A program made the position numbers and the translations under genes. The notes below the pieces were generated by a model, which saw only the letters and a list, made by a program, of their open reading frames with translations, searched no databases and was not told where the DNA came from. This document shows, piece after piece, positions 1 to 6,007 of a stretch of 6,007 bases of DNA (position 1 is its first letter; every line of letters starts with the position of its first letter). This DNA is from a bacterium (GTDB lineage: Bacteria > Hydrogenedentota > Hydrogenedentia > Hydrogenedentiales > SLHB01), in NCBI GenBank assembly GCA_024231375.1, contig JAAEQP010001425.1:1-6007 (forward strand), in the 5' to 3' direction.

Positions 1-294
1 ACCGTGAATCCCCTGGTCTCCCGAGAGCGGGTCCTGTCCCATTCGAAACGGGAGATCGTGACGCAGCTTATGGACAAACTGGGCGAGATCGACGAGGCCA
101 TCCAGGTGATCGAAGCCGAACTGGAGGAGATTGAGGGAGGTGCCCGCCCCCAAGTAATTGTCCGCCAGCAGATCTTCCCAGAGACGACCATCTCCATAGG
201 ATACGCCACGAAACGCATCCGGGAACCCTTGTCGGGCCCCGTGCGCGCCGTGGCCAGTCGCGGCGAAGTGCATTTGCAGGCATGGTCGCGCTGA
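1..294 (+). CDS. C-terminal end of a FapA/DUF342-like protein (5' truncated)
   Basis: The reading frame is open from the first base, so this is most likely the last 97 codons of a longer gene. A GTG at position 4 is available as a start but has no ribosome site in view. The visible part has an acidic, heptad-like helical stretch (roughly residues 20-45 from the GTG, rich in Leu, Ile, Glu). A short beta-like segment follows, with V-R-Q-Q-I-F-P-E-T-T-I-S-I-G and then a charged strand. Helix-turn-helix coiled coil followed by 'V..g.i.Pg..I.IG' is how FapA/DUF342 polymer-binding or flagellar-associated proteins usually end. That family often lies beside flagellar and chemotaxis genes, which fits the neighbours. 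The usual Gly after the Pro is Glu here. Family assignment rests on this short end only; the function is not established. Confidence 0.68.
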   Translation, partial: TVNPLVSRERVLSHSKREIVTQLMDKLGEIDEAIQVIEAELEEIEGGARPQVIVRQQIFPETTISIGYATKRIREPLSGPVRAVASRGEVHLQAWSR

Positions 295-373
295 GAACGG
301 TTGTGCCGGTGTTGACGATATACGAGAAACGTAAGATGGCGGCGATGGAAGTATCGCAAGGAGCGACCCAATC

Positions 374-865
374 ATGAAAGTAGAGTACATCAATCCGTTC
401 ATCGAGAGCGTGTTCGAGTTGTTCACGACCATGCTCGGATGTGAAGTGGAGCGTGGGGACATCGGTGTGTCCAGCACAAGCGGAGATCCTAGGGACATCA
501 TGGCCCTGATAGGACTGAGCGGTCCCGCCCGCGGCACGGTTGCCCTGTCCTTTCCGACGGCGACGGCCCTTGCCATGGTCGGCCAGATCCTCGGAACGGA
601 AACCCGGGTGATCGACGACACGGTCTCGGACGGGATTGCCGAGGTGGTCAATATCGTGGCGGGTAGCGCCAAAGCCAAGCTCAAGGTAGGCGGCAGCAAG
701 GTGATTGACCTCAGTCTGCCCACCGTCGTGCGAGGGAACAGCTTCAGCATCGACTACCCCACTCAGGCCGTGTGGCTCGAAGTGCCGTTCTCAAGCGAAT
801 TGGGAGCATTCAGCCTTCGAGTTACGTTCGAACTTGACGAAGACGAGAAAGGAGGCTCCGCATGA
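374..865 (+). CDS. cheX: CheX-type chemotaxis phosphatase (CheX1)
   Basis: A 163-residue cytoplasmic protein of the CheC/CheX/FliY phosphatase family, whose members remove the phosphoryl group from CheY-P to end the signal. It has the usual CheX order: an N-terminal helix beginning with Y-I-N-P-F (residues 5-9), a strand with G-L-S-G-P-A-R-G-T-V-A-L-S-F (about 47-60), and a long helix containing the catalytic pair E90 and N93 in E-V-V-N-I-V-A-G. The length is normal for CheX. There is only one E..N site, unlike CheC, which usually has two. The ATG is preceded by AAGGAG at 358-363 with ten bases between. The stop overlaps the next start as ATGA, so translation of this gene and the CheY after it is probably coupled, consistent with an enzyme-substrate pair. 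This is the first gene after a 79-base gap. Confidence 0.9.
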   Translation: MKVEYINPFIESVFELFTTMLGCEVERGDIGVSSTSGDPRDIMALIGLSGPARGTVALSFPTATALAMVGQILGTETRVIDDTVSDGIAEVVNIVAGSAKAKLKVGGSKVIDLSLPTVVRGNSFSIDYPTQAVWLEVPFSSELGAFSLRVTFELDEDEKGGSA

Positions 866-1227
866 AGGCGCTCGTAGTTGACGATTCGACGGTGATGCGT
901 AAAGTGCTCGTCGGGGCGCTGGCTCGTGCGGGGATCACGGACGTCGGCCAGGCCGCAGACGGCAAGGAAGCGGTCGACGCGTGTGAGAGCGATGCGTACG
1001 ATCTGGTGCTCATGGATTGGAACATGCCCAACATGCTCGGGATCGACGCAGTCAAAGCAATCCGAGCCAATGGCAAGACCATGCCCATCATCATGGTCAC
1101 GACGGAAGCCGAGAAGAGCCGGGTGGTCGAGGCGCTGAAATCGGGCGCCAACAACTACATCATCAAGCCCTTCGAGCCAGCCACCATCGTAACCAAGATC
1201 CAGGAGGTGCTTCCCAAGACGGAGTAG
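862..1227 (+). CDS. cheY: CheY-type response regulator (CheY1)
   Basis: A 121-residue stand-alone receiver domain with no output domain. The expected residues are present: acidic pair D7/D8, phospho-acceptor D52, switch threonine T80 in M-V-T-T-E-A, aromatic Y99 and lysine K102 in Y-I-I-K-P-F. The segment D-W-N-M-P-N-M around D52 is the same as in classical flagellar CheY, so when phosphorylated by CheA it plausibly binds the flagellar motor switch. That role is inferred from motif similarity. The start overlaps the end of cheX1 by four bases and has a strong AAAGGAGG ribosome site at 848-855 with six bases between. The coupling to a CheX gene suggests that CheX1 is its phosphatase. Confidence 0.94.
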   Translation: MKALVVDDSTVMRKVLVGALARAGITDVGQAADGKEAVDACESDAYDLVLMDWNMPNMLGIDAVKAIRANGKTMPIIMVTTEAEKSRVVEALKSGANNYIIKPFEPATIVTKIQEVLPKTE

Positions 1228-1295
1228 CCATACGCCTTCGACGCCCGTGACGGATCCGGGTCGACGTGCGTGTGCGCACCAACGCGGACGCGAGC

Positions 1296-1793
1296 ATGCA
1301 ACTCCCACAGAAGATCGGCTACTACCTCGAACCCGGCTACATCTATTTCAGTAGACGGGCCGCCGCCGTTCGTGCCGTTCTGGGCAGTTGCGTGGCCATC
1401 TGCATCTGGGATCGAGCACTAAAATTCGGAGGCATGAACCATTTCATCTGGCCCTCGATGCAGGATCCCGACAACGCGACCCCCAAGTACGGCAACGTCG
1501 CGACTACCGCCCTCCTTCGCATGATGCAGGAGGCTGGCTGTCGGCGGCATGACCTCGTCGCCCACCTGTTGGGAGGTGCCGCACAGGAAGACTGTCCAAC
1601 CGACGACCTCGGGGGCCGCAATGCGGCGGTGGCGCGGGAAGTGCTCGCCAAGAAAGGCGTGAAAGTTCTCTCGGAAGACGTGGGCGGCCACGTGGGCCGC
1701 AAGGTTGTCTTCGACACGGGCAGCGGCGAATTGGCCGTATTGAAGGTGCAACAGATTCGCGATTCGGACTGGCATGAACCGAAACCGGCGTGA
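1296..1793 (+). CDS. cheD: CheD-like receptor deamidase, proteobacterial style, active-site Thr missing (CheD1)
   Basis: CheD enzymes deamidate glutamine side chains on chemoreceptors. This protein has L-E-P-G-Y-I-Y-F near its N-terminus, V-L-G-S-C-V-A-I with candidate nucleophile C32, G-G-M-N-H-F with H49, L-G-G-A (92-95) and E-D-V-G-G (127-131). The 17-residue Cys-His spacing equals that of Thermotoga CheD (C27/H44). The threonine completing the known T-H-C triad is absent: R26 and A27 fill the two positions where CheD proteins carry Thr. Activity may therefore be altered. I chose ATG at 1296 (165 residues) because a GGA lies seven bases upstream and CheD homologs start about ten residues before L-x-P-G. 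GTG at 1266 or 1272 is also open (175 or 173 residues), with an in-frame TGA at 1248. No strong ribosome site precedes any of the three. The stop overlaps the cheR start by four bases. Confidence 0.85.
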   Translation: MQLPQKIGYYLEPGYIYFSRRAAAVRAVLGSCVAICIWDRALKFGGMNHFIWPSMQDPDNATPKYGNVATTALLRMMQEAGCRRHDLVAHLLGGAAQEDCPTDDLGGRNAAVAREVLAKKGVKVLSEDVGGHVGRKVVFDTGSGELAVLKVQQIRDSDWHEPKPA

Positions 1794-2617
1794 ACCACTG
1801 GAAGCGTGCTAACGTGGATGCCAAGACTTTCGAAGGATTCAGAGAACTCGTCTACCGGCGTAGCGGGATTGCTCTGGGCGATCAGAAACAGGCCCTGGTG
1901 ACCGCGCGGGTCGGCAAACGGATGAAGGCCCTCGGCATAGCCAATCATCGGGCATACCTGGACTATGTCGAGTCGGATTCGAGCGAACAAGAATTGGTCC
2001 ACCTTATAGATGCCATCTCGACCAACGTGACCAGTTTCTTCCGCGAGCCCGACCATTTCGACTTTCTTCGCGAGGCGGTTCAGGAATGGGCCTCTGACGG
2101 ACAAAGCCGATTCCGGTTCTGGTCCGCGGCGAGCAGTACGGGCGAGGAGCCCTACTCCATCGCCATGACCCTGTCGGACTCCATCGACACACACCGCCTC
2201 GACGTACGCCTCTTGGCAACCGATATCTCCACGCGTGTCCTCGAGCGATGTGTTGTCGGTGTGTACGACCGCGACAGAGTCGATACCGTCCCCACCCGGT
2301 TGCGCGACCGGTTCTTCACCAAGCTCCGCGACGGGGGACGCACAACGCAGTACGCCGTGGCAGACGGATTGAAGGAAATGGTCCGTTTCAGACGCCTGAA
2401 CCTGTCCACTATGCCCTTTCCCATGAAAGGTCCCCTGGACATGGTGTTCTGCCGGAACGTGATGATCTACTTCGACAACGACTTACGCGCACGATTGATG
2501 GACGAGATACACCGGCTCCTCAAGCCGGGCGGTTATCTCTTGGTTGGCCACGCCGAAAGCCTGACTGGTATACTGACCCCGTTCAAGACGGTCCGGCCTT
2601 CGGTCTATGTGAAATGA
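1790..2617 (+). CDS. cheR: Chemotaxis receptor methyltransferase CheR
   Basis: CheR transfers methyl groups from S-adenosylmethionine to glutamates on chemoreceptors, resetting sensitivity. The 275-residue protein has the normal two-part form: an N-terminal helical domain (about 10-75, with Y-R-R-S-G-I) and a SAM-binding methyltransferase domain. Recognisable CheR motifs are S-T-N-V-T-S-F-F-R-E (77-86), W-S-A-A-S-S-T-G-E-E-P-Y (111-122, the SAM loop), A-T-D-I-S (143-147), F-C-R-N-V-M-I-Y-F-D (220-229) and G-H-A-E-S-L (253-258). No C-terminal TPR or extra domain is present. The GTG start overlaps the cheD1 stop as GTGA, which argues for coupled translation, but no clear ribosome site precedes it. 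GTG at 1814 (eight residues shorter) has GGAAG at 1800-1804 and is a real alternative. It is the centre of the near mirror-image gene order. Confidence 0.96.
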   Translation: MNHWKRANVDAKTFEGFRELVYRRSGIALGDQKQALVTARVGKRMKALGIANHRAYLDYVESDSSEQELVHLIDAISTNVTSFFREPDHFDFLREAVQEWASDGQSRFRFWSAASSTGEEPYSIAMTLSDSIDTHRLDVRLLATDISTRVLERCVVGVYDRDRVDTVPTRLRDRFFTKLRDGGRTTQYAVADGLKEMVRFRRLNLSTMPFPMKGPLDMVFCRNVMIYFDNDLRARLMDEIHRLLKPGGYLLVGHAESLTGILTPFKTVRPSVYVK

Positions 2618-2628
2618 GCCGGAGCGTT

Positions 2629-2646
2629 CCCGCCCCGTGCGGCGGG
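2629..2646 (+). repeat. GC hairpin 1 between cheR and cheD2
   Basis: CCCGCC at 2629-2634 can pair with GGCGGG at 2641-2646 around a six-base loop CCGTGC. All six stem pairs are G-C. No T-tract follows, so it is not an intrinsic terminator. It shares the octamer CCCCGTGC with the second hairpin 29 bases downstream. Confidence 0.5.
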
Positions 2647-2660
2647 TGGCGCCCGAAGGA

Positions 2661-2675
2661 CCCCCGTGCCGGGGG
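2661..2675 (+). repeat. GC hairpin 2 just upstream of the cheD2 ribosome site
   Basis: CCCCC at 2661-2665 can pair with GGGGG at 2671-2675 around GTGCC. The 3' arm ends five bases before the AAGGAG of cheD2. It could affect ribosome loading or message stability, which is inference. No T-run follows, so termination is unlikely. Confidence 0.5.
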
Positions 2676-2680
2676 ACTGG

Positions 2681-2686
2681 AAGGAG
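2681..2686 (+). promoter_or_regulatory. Ribosome binding site that sets the GTG start of cheD2
   Basis: AAGGAG lies seven bases before GTG at 2694. The same frame is open back to a GTG at 2637, but that longer start would translate through hairpin 2 and this ribosome site and would add 19 residues unlike any CheD N-terminus. Confidence 0.85.
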
Positions 2687-2693
2687 TTGCAGC

Positions 2694-3170
2694 GTGCAAC
2701 TGACCGTAGGCATATCCGAGATGGTGACCTCGGACTCTTCCGACGACATCATCGTCACCTACTCGCTCGGGTCCTGTGTCGGGCTGTCCATCTACGATCC
2801 CGTCGCCAAGGTGGGCGGCCTGATCCACTGCATGCTTCCTCTGTCCCGAATCGATCAGGAGAAAGCCCGCGCAAATCCGTGCATGTTCACCGACACCGGC
2901 GTACCTCGCCTGATACAGACCGTCCTCGACAAGGGGGGCACACGGAAGAACCTCGTCGCCAAGGTCGCGGGCGGGGCCGCGCCTCTGAAGGATAACGGCG
3001 TTTTCAAGATCGGCGAGCGCAACTACGTCGTCCTGCGCAAGATCCTCTGGAAGAACGACATCCTAATCGCATCCGAAGACGTGGGTGGAACCATAGCCAG
3101 GACCATGTACCTGTACATGACTGATGGGAAAACAACCATCAAGTCCGGCGGACAGGAGCGAGAGCTATGA
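2694..3170 (+). CDS. cheD: CheD chemoreceptor glutamine deamidase, canonical type (CheD2)
   Basis: A 158-residue CheD of the Firmicutes/Thermotoga style, predicted to deamidate receptor glutamines. It begins V-Q-L-T-V-G-I-S-E-M, matching the 'v.GI.E' start of that group. It has the whole catalytic set T22, C28 and H45 in I-V-T-Y-S-L-G-S-C-V and G-L-I-H-C-M-L-P, at exactly the spacing of Thermotoga CheD. A-G-G-A-A (about 97-101), K-I-G-E-R-N and E-D-V-G-G follow as expected. The GTG start was chosen over an upstream in-frame GTG because of the AAGGAG seven bases before it. It is only distantly similar to CheD1, so the two are not a recent duplication. In Bacillus and Thermotoga CheD is controlled by CheC; no CheC is in this window. 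The stop overlaps the next start as ATGA. A 76-base gap with two hairpins precedes it. Confidence 0.93.
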   Translation: MQLTVGISEMVTSDSSDDIIVTYSLGSCVGLSIYDPVAKVGGLIHCMLPLSRIDQEKARANPCMFTDTGVPRLIQTVLDKGGTRKNLVAKVAGGAAPLKDNGVFKIGERNYVVLRKILWKNDILIASEDVGGTIARTMYLYMTDGKTTIKSGGQEREL

Positions 3171-4042
3171 GTCTTAGGGATGAAATCCTGGACAAAGTCC
3201 ATTCTCTTCCGCCCATGCCTTCCACCGCGATGGGACTCATGAAGCTTCTCAAAGACCCGGAGGCCGACATCGCCGAGATTCGTCGATTGATGGAGCATGA
3301 CCAGGGCCTCACAACCAACACCTTGCGCCTGGCCAACTCGGCCTACGTGGGCGGAGGTGGGGCCATCGCCACCCTGCAAGACGCTATCGTCCGCCTCGGC
3401 ACACGCCGCGTGTTCGAACTGGCTTTGGGGTCGGCCGTGGCTCCGGTCGCCCAGCGGCCGATCCGCGGATACGACCTGCCCGCCGGCGGGTTGCTTCGCC
3501 ACTCCGTGTCGACCGCCATCGCGGCCGAGCAACTCGCGGACACCCTCGGTATGGCTGCTCCCGATCAGACGTTCACGGCCGGTTTGTTGCACGATTTGGG
3601 AAAGATCGTGCTCGGAACCTTCCTTGAGGTCGATGCCGGGCCTATCATGGAAATGGCCTTCGAACAGCGAGTTTCCTTTCAAGAAGCCGAACGGCGCGTC
3701 CTCGGACTTGATCATGCCGAGGCCGGCGCGGTACTACTGGAGGGGTGGGAAATTCCACGCGTCCTGGTGGATGCGGTAAGATGGCATCACGAACCGGACG
3801 AGTATACCGGCGACGACTCGCTGTTGGTGGGCCTCGTACATGTGGGAGATGAATTGGGTCGCATGAGCGGCACGGGGGACGGAGCGGATGGGCTGAACTA
3901 TGCGCCCTCCGAAAACGTGCTGCAGCGCCTCAACGTCACGAATCGCGTGGCGGAGGTCGTTGTCAGCCGTGTCCTCACAAGCCTTGCCGAACTGGGGGGA
4001 ATGCTCTCTCAAAACTCAGGAGTTGACGGATATGGCGCTTAA
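3167..4042 (+). CDS. HDOD-domain protein with retained HD metal-ligand residues
   Basis: A 291-residue soluble protein. The N-terminal part has L-P-P-M-P (14-18), usual at the start of HDOD domains, then helical segments with A-N-S-A-Y (56-60) and A-I-V-R-L-G (73-78). The HD half has H112, the H142-D143 doublet in G-L-L-H-D-L-G-K, H183 in L-D-H-A-E-A-G, H207/H208 in R-W-H-H-E-P and D228 in H-V-G-D-E-L-G. These match in order the metal ligands of HD phosphohydrolases such as HD-GYP enzymes, but there is no G-Y-P motif. HDOD proteins are commonly regulatory and found with signalling genes; their biochemical role is mostly unknown. The ATG overlaps the cheD2 stop, with AGGAG at 3154-3158 and eight bases between. 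The 3' end overlaps cheY2 by 11 bases, so a role in this pathway, perhaps linked to CheY2, is likely but inferred. Confidence 0.9.
   Translation: MSLRDEILDKVHSLPPMPSTAMGLMKLLKDPEADIAEIRRLMEHDQGLTTNTLRLANSAYVGGGGAIATLQDAIVRLGTRRVFELALGSAVAPVAQRPIRGYDLPAGGLLRHSVSTAIAAEQLADTLGMAAPDQTFTAGLLHDLGKIVLGTFLEVDAGPIMEMAFEQRVSFQEAERRVLGLDHAEAGAVLLEGWEIPRVLVDAVRWHHEPDEYTGDDSLLVGLVHVGDELGRMSGTGDGADGLNYAPSENVLQRLNVTNRVAEVVVSRVLTSLAELGGMLSQNSGVDGYGA
4018..4022 (+). promoter_or_regulatory. Ribosome binding site that sets the start of cheY2
   Basis: AGGAG lies inside the end of the HDOD gene, nine bases before ATG at 4032. The frame is open further upstream to 3900, but only from 4032 does the protein begin with a receiver-domain strand (A-L-N-I-L-I-V-D-D), so the longer version is rejected. 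Confidence 0.85.
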
Positions 4043-4427
4043 CATACTGATCGTGGACGATTCCGAGACTGTGCGGGACATCATCGCCAAGACCCTCGAC
4101 TTGGCGCAGGTTCCGGTTGGCGAACTGTTCAAAGCCGAGAACGGGAAGGAGGCGCTGGACATTCTGAAGGACAACTGGATCGACTTGGTGTTCTCCGACA
4201 TCAACATGCCCGTCATGGGCGGCGTCGAGATGATTGAAACCATGAGCCAGGACGACCTGCTCAAGGCCATCCCCGTTGTCGTCGTGTCCACCGAGGGCAG
4301 CGCCACCCGCATTGAACAACTCATGAGCAAAGGCGTTAACGCGTACGTTCGCAAACCGTTCACGCCAGAGAAGATCCGTGCCGTGGTGGACGAGATCATA
4401 GGAGCAAGCGATGGAAGCGAATCCTAA
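4032..4427 (+). CDS. cheY: CheY-like response regulator (CheY2)
   Basis: A 131-residue single receiver domain. Key residues: acidic pair D9/D10, phospho-acceptor D56 in F-S-D-I-N-M-P-V-M-G-G, switch S86 in V-V-S-T-E-G, Y105 and K108 in Y-V-R-K-P-F. It differs clearly from CheY1: the D-W-N-M-P-N-M segment is replaced, serine replaces the switch threonine, and a short acidic-serine tail follows. It could be a second motor regulator, a phosphate sink competing for CheA, or a regulator of another output; the sequence does not decide. It overlaps the HDOD gene by 11 bases and cheX2 by 17 bases, so all three are probably made together, with CheX2 a likely phosphatase for it. Confidence 0.92.
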   Translation: MALNILIVDDSETVRDIIAKTLDLAQVPVGELFKAENGKEALDILKDNWIDLVFSDINMPVMGGVEMIETMSQDDLLKAIPVVVVSTEGSATRIEQLMSKGVNAYVRKPFTPEKIRAVVDEIIGASDGSES

Positions 4428-4875
4428 GGAAGTGCTCGGACAGGTTTTCCCGGAGATTCTCGAGAACTTGGCGTTCATGTTCGCGGACGAGGCGGACCCG
4501 GCCGAACTGCAAGACCCGCCGGAAGATGGCATTACTGCGGCCATGGAGTTCACCGGACAGTTCAGCGGATCCATCGCAGTCACCGTGCCCGCCGCCATGT
4601 GCTTGGAACTCGCCGCGAACATGCTCGGCGTGGACGAAGAAGACGAACGCGCCATGGACAAGGCGCGCGATGCGCTAAAGGAACTGCTCAATATCACCTG
4701 TGGCCACGTGCTGACCTCACTTGCCGGCGAGGAGCCCGTATTCGACCTCTCCGTGCCGCGGGTGGAGGATTTGGACCCAGCATCGTGGCCGGCACTGACC
4801 GAAGACGCGGGCGCCGTCGGATGCTTGGTGGATGACGCGCCCCTCTTGCTGCGCATTTCCGTGAGCGGGGCCTAG
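4411..4875 (+). CDS. cheX: CheX-like chemotaxis phosphatase (CheX2)
   Basis: A 154-residue cytoplasmic protein of the CheC/CheX group. It has an N-terminal helix with E-I-L-E-N-L-A-F-M-F (15-24), the central strand F-S-G-S-I-A-V-T-V-P (51-60), and the phosphatase helix D-A-L-K-E-L-L-N-I-T-C-G carrying E91 and N94, the residues that contact phospho-CheY in this family. Only one such site is present. It is quite diverged from CheX1: it lacks the Y-I-N-P-F start and has an acidic insert D-E-E-D-E-R before the active helix, so it may have different partner specificity. The ATG has AGGAG at 4400-4404 with six bases between and lies inside the end of cheY2, implying coupled translation. A 108-base gap follows. 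Confidence 0.86.
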   Translation: MEANPKEVLGQVFPEILENLAFMFADEADPAELQDPPEDGITAAMEFTGQFSGSIAVTVPAAMCLELAANMLGVDEEDERAMDKARDALKELLNITCGHVLTSLAGEEPVFDLSVPRVEDLDPASWPALTEDAGAVGCLVDDAPLLLRISVSGA

Positions 4876-4949
4876 ACCTCGGATTGGGCCTCTCACCGCA
4901 ACGTCTTGATCGGCGCGCGGGACATGGGGCAGGCAGAGGCGAGGACATG

Positions 4950-4969
4950 GCGCCCCAAGGCGAGGGCGC
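4950..4969 (+). repeat. GC hairpin touching the cheB ribosome site
   Basis: GCGCCC at 4950-4955 is the exact reverse complement of GGGCGC at 4964-4969, with an eight-base loop. The 3' arm ends right against GGGAG at 4970-4974. No T-tract follows. In the same 108-base gap, GGACATGG occurs twice (4920-4927 and 4943-4950) and GGCGAGG twice (4938-4944 and 4959-4965). Function unknown. Confidence 0.45.
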
Positions 4970-4974
4970 GGGAG
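4970..4974 (+). promoter_or_regulatory. Ribosome binding site of cheB
   Basis: GGGAG is nine bases before ATG at 4984. An in-frame ATG at 4924 is followed by a TAG at 4975, so translation cannot begin further upstream and 4984 is the first usable start. Confidence 0.7.
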
Positions 4975-4977
4975 TAG

Positions 4978-6007
<1,030 letters not shown>

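Noticed and set aside
312..337. Possible promoter before cheX1: TTGACG at 312-317 and TAAGAT at 332-337
   Set aside because: The spacing is only 14 bases and the second box matches four of six consensus bases. No flagellar sigma-28 or sigma-54 pattern was found either, so a promoter cannot be supported.
1239..1263. Possible hairpin in the 1228-1295 region before cheD1
   Set aside because: Only a four-pair stem with a two-base bulge and three more pairs around a nine-base loop; too weak to claim.
1343..2194. Minus-strand open frame of 283 codons opposite cheD1 and cheR
   Set aside because: It has no recognisable motif and low-complexity Arg/Pro/Ser composition, and it lies fully opposite genes with clear catalytic motifs.
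2629..2675. Intrinsic terminator between cheR and cheD2
   Set aside because: The stems are GC-rich but neither is followed by a run of T; the sequence goes straight on to a ribosome site.
2248..2703. Plus-strand open frame of 151 codons in another frame within cheR, running into the gap
   Set aside because: Arg/Pro-rich with no motif, and it lies inside the conserved methyltransferase domain of cheR.
3023..3715. Minus-strand open frame of 230 codons opposite cheD2 and the HDOD gene
   Set aside because: A composition-driven shadow with no family pattern; the plus-strand genes explain the region.
4453..4482. A second phosphatase site at the N-terminus of CheX2 (E-I-L-E-N), which would make it CheC-like
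   Set aside because: The spacing is Glu-x-x-Glu-Asn rather than Glu-x-x-Asn, so only the E91/N94 site is supported and CheX-like is the better name.
3975..4856. Long minus-strand open frame of 293 codons opposite cheY2 and cheX2
   Set aside because: It is Ser- and Ala-rich, spans two well-supported genes on the other strand, and shows no domain or ribosome site. GC-rich coding DNA readily gives such open shadows.

Overview
The window is a single-strand block of nine genes from a GC-rich, evidently motile bacterium, all on the plus strand. Eight are chemotaxis signalling or adaptation genes, or fit that role. The first is the 3' end of a gene that looks like a FapA/DUF342-family protein. Products were assigned by reading motifs; no database was searched. 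The sequence does not fix the organism. High GC, AGGAG-type ribosome sites and a mix of proteobacterial-style and Firmicutes/Thermotoga-style CheD proteins suggest a deep-branching, poorly sampled phylum, but this is inference.

Layout: DUF342-like C-terminus (1-294); a 79-base gap; cheX1 (374-865) overlapping cheY1 (862-1227); cheD1 (about 1296-1793, start uncertain) overlapping cheR (1790-2617); a 76-base gap holding two GC hairpins; cheD2 (2694-3170) overlapping an HDOD gene (3167-4042), which overlaps cheY2 (4032-4427), which overlaps cheX2 (4411-4875); a 108-base gap with a hairpin next to the ribosome site; then cheB (4984 onward), cut by the window edge only a few codons short of its expected end. 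The tight overlaps indicate one operon or two to three translationally coupled sub-blocks. No terminator, RNA gene, mobile element or CRISPR is visible. No gap between genes reaches 300 bases.

Together the genes encode most of the adaptation side of a chemotaxis pathway: CheR methylates receptors, CheB demethylates or deamidates them, and two CheD proteins are candidate receptor glutamine deamidases. Two CheY receiver proteins each lie beside a CheX-type phosphatase that could dephosphorylate it. Receptors, CheA and CheW are not in the window and would have to be encoded elsewhere. The unusual points are the duplicated X/Y/D set in an almost mirror-image order around cheR, two CheD proteins that appear to be of different lineages (one lacking the active-site threonine), an HDOD protein that keeps an apparently complete HD metal-ligand set, and GC hairpins just upstream of two ribosome sites.
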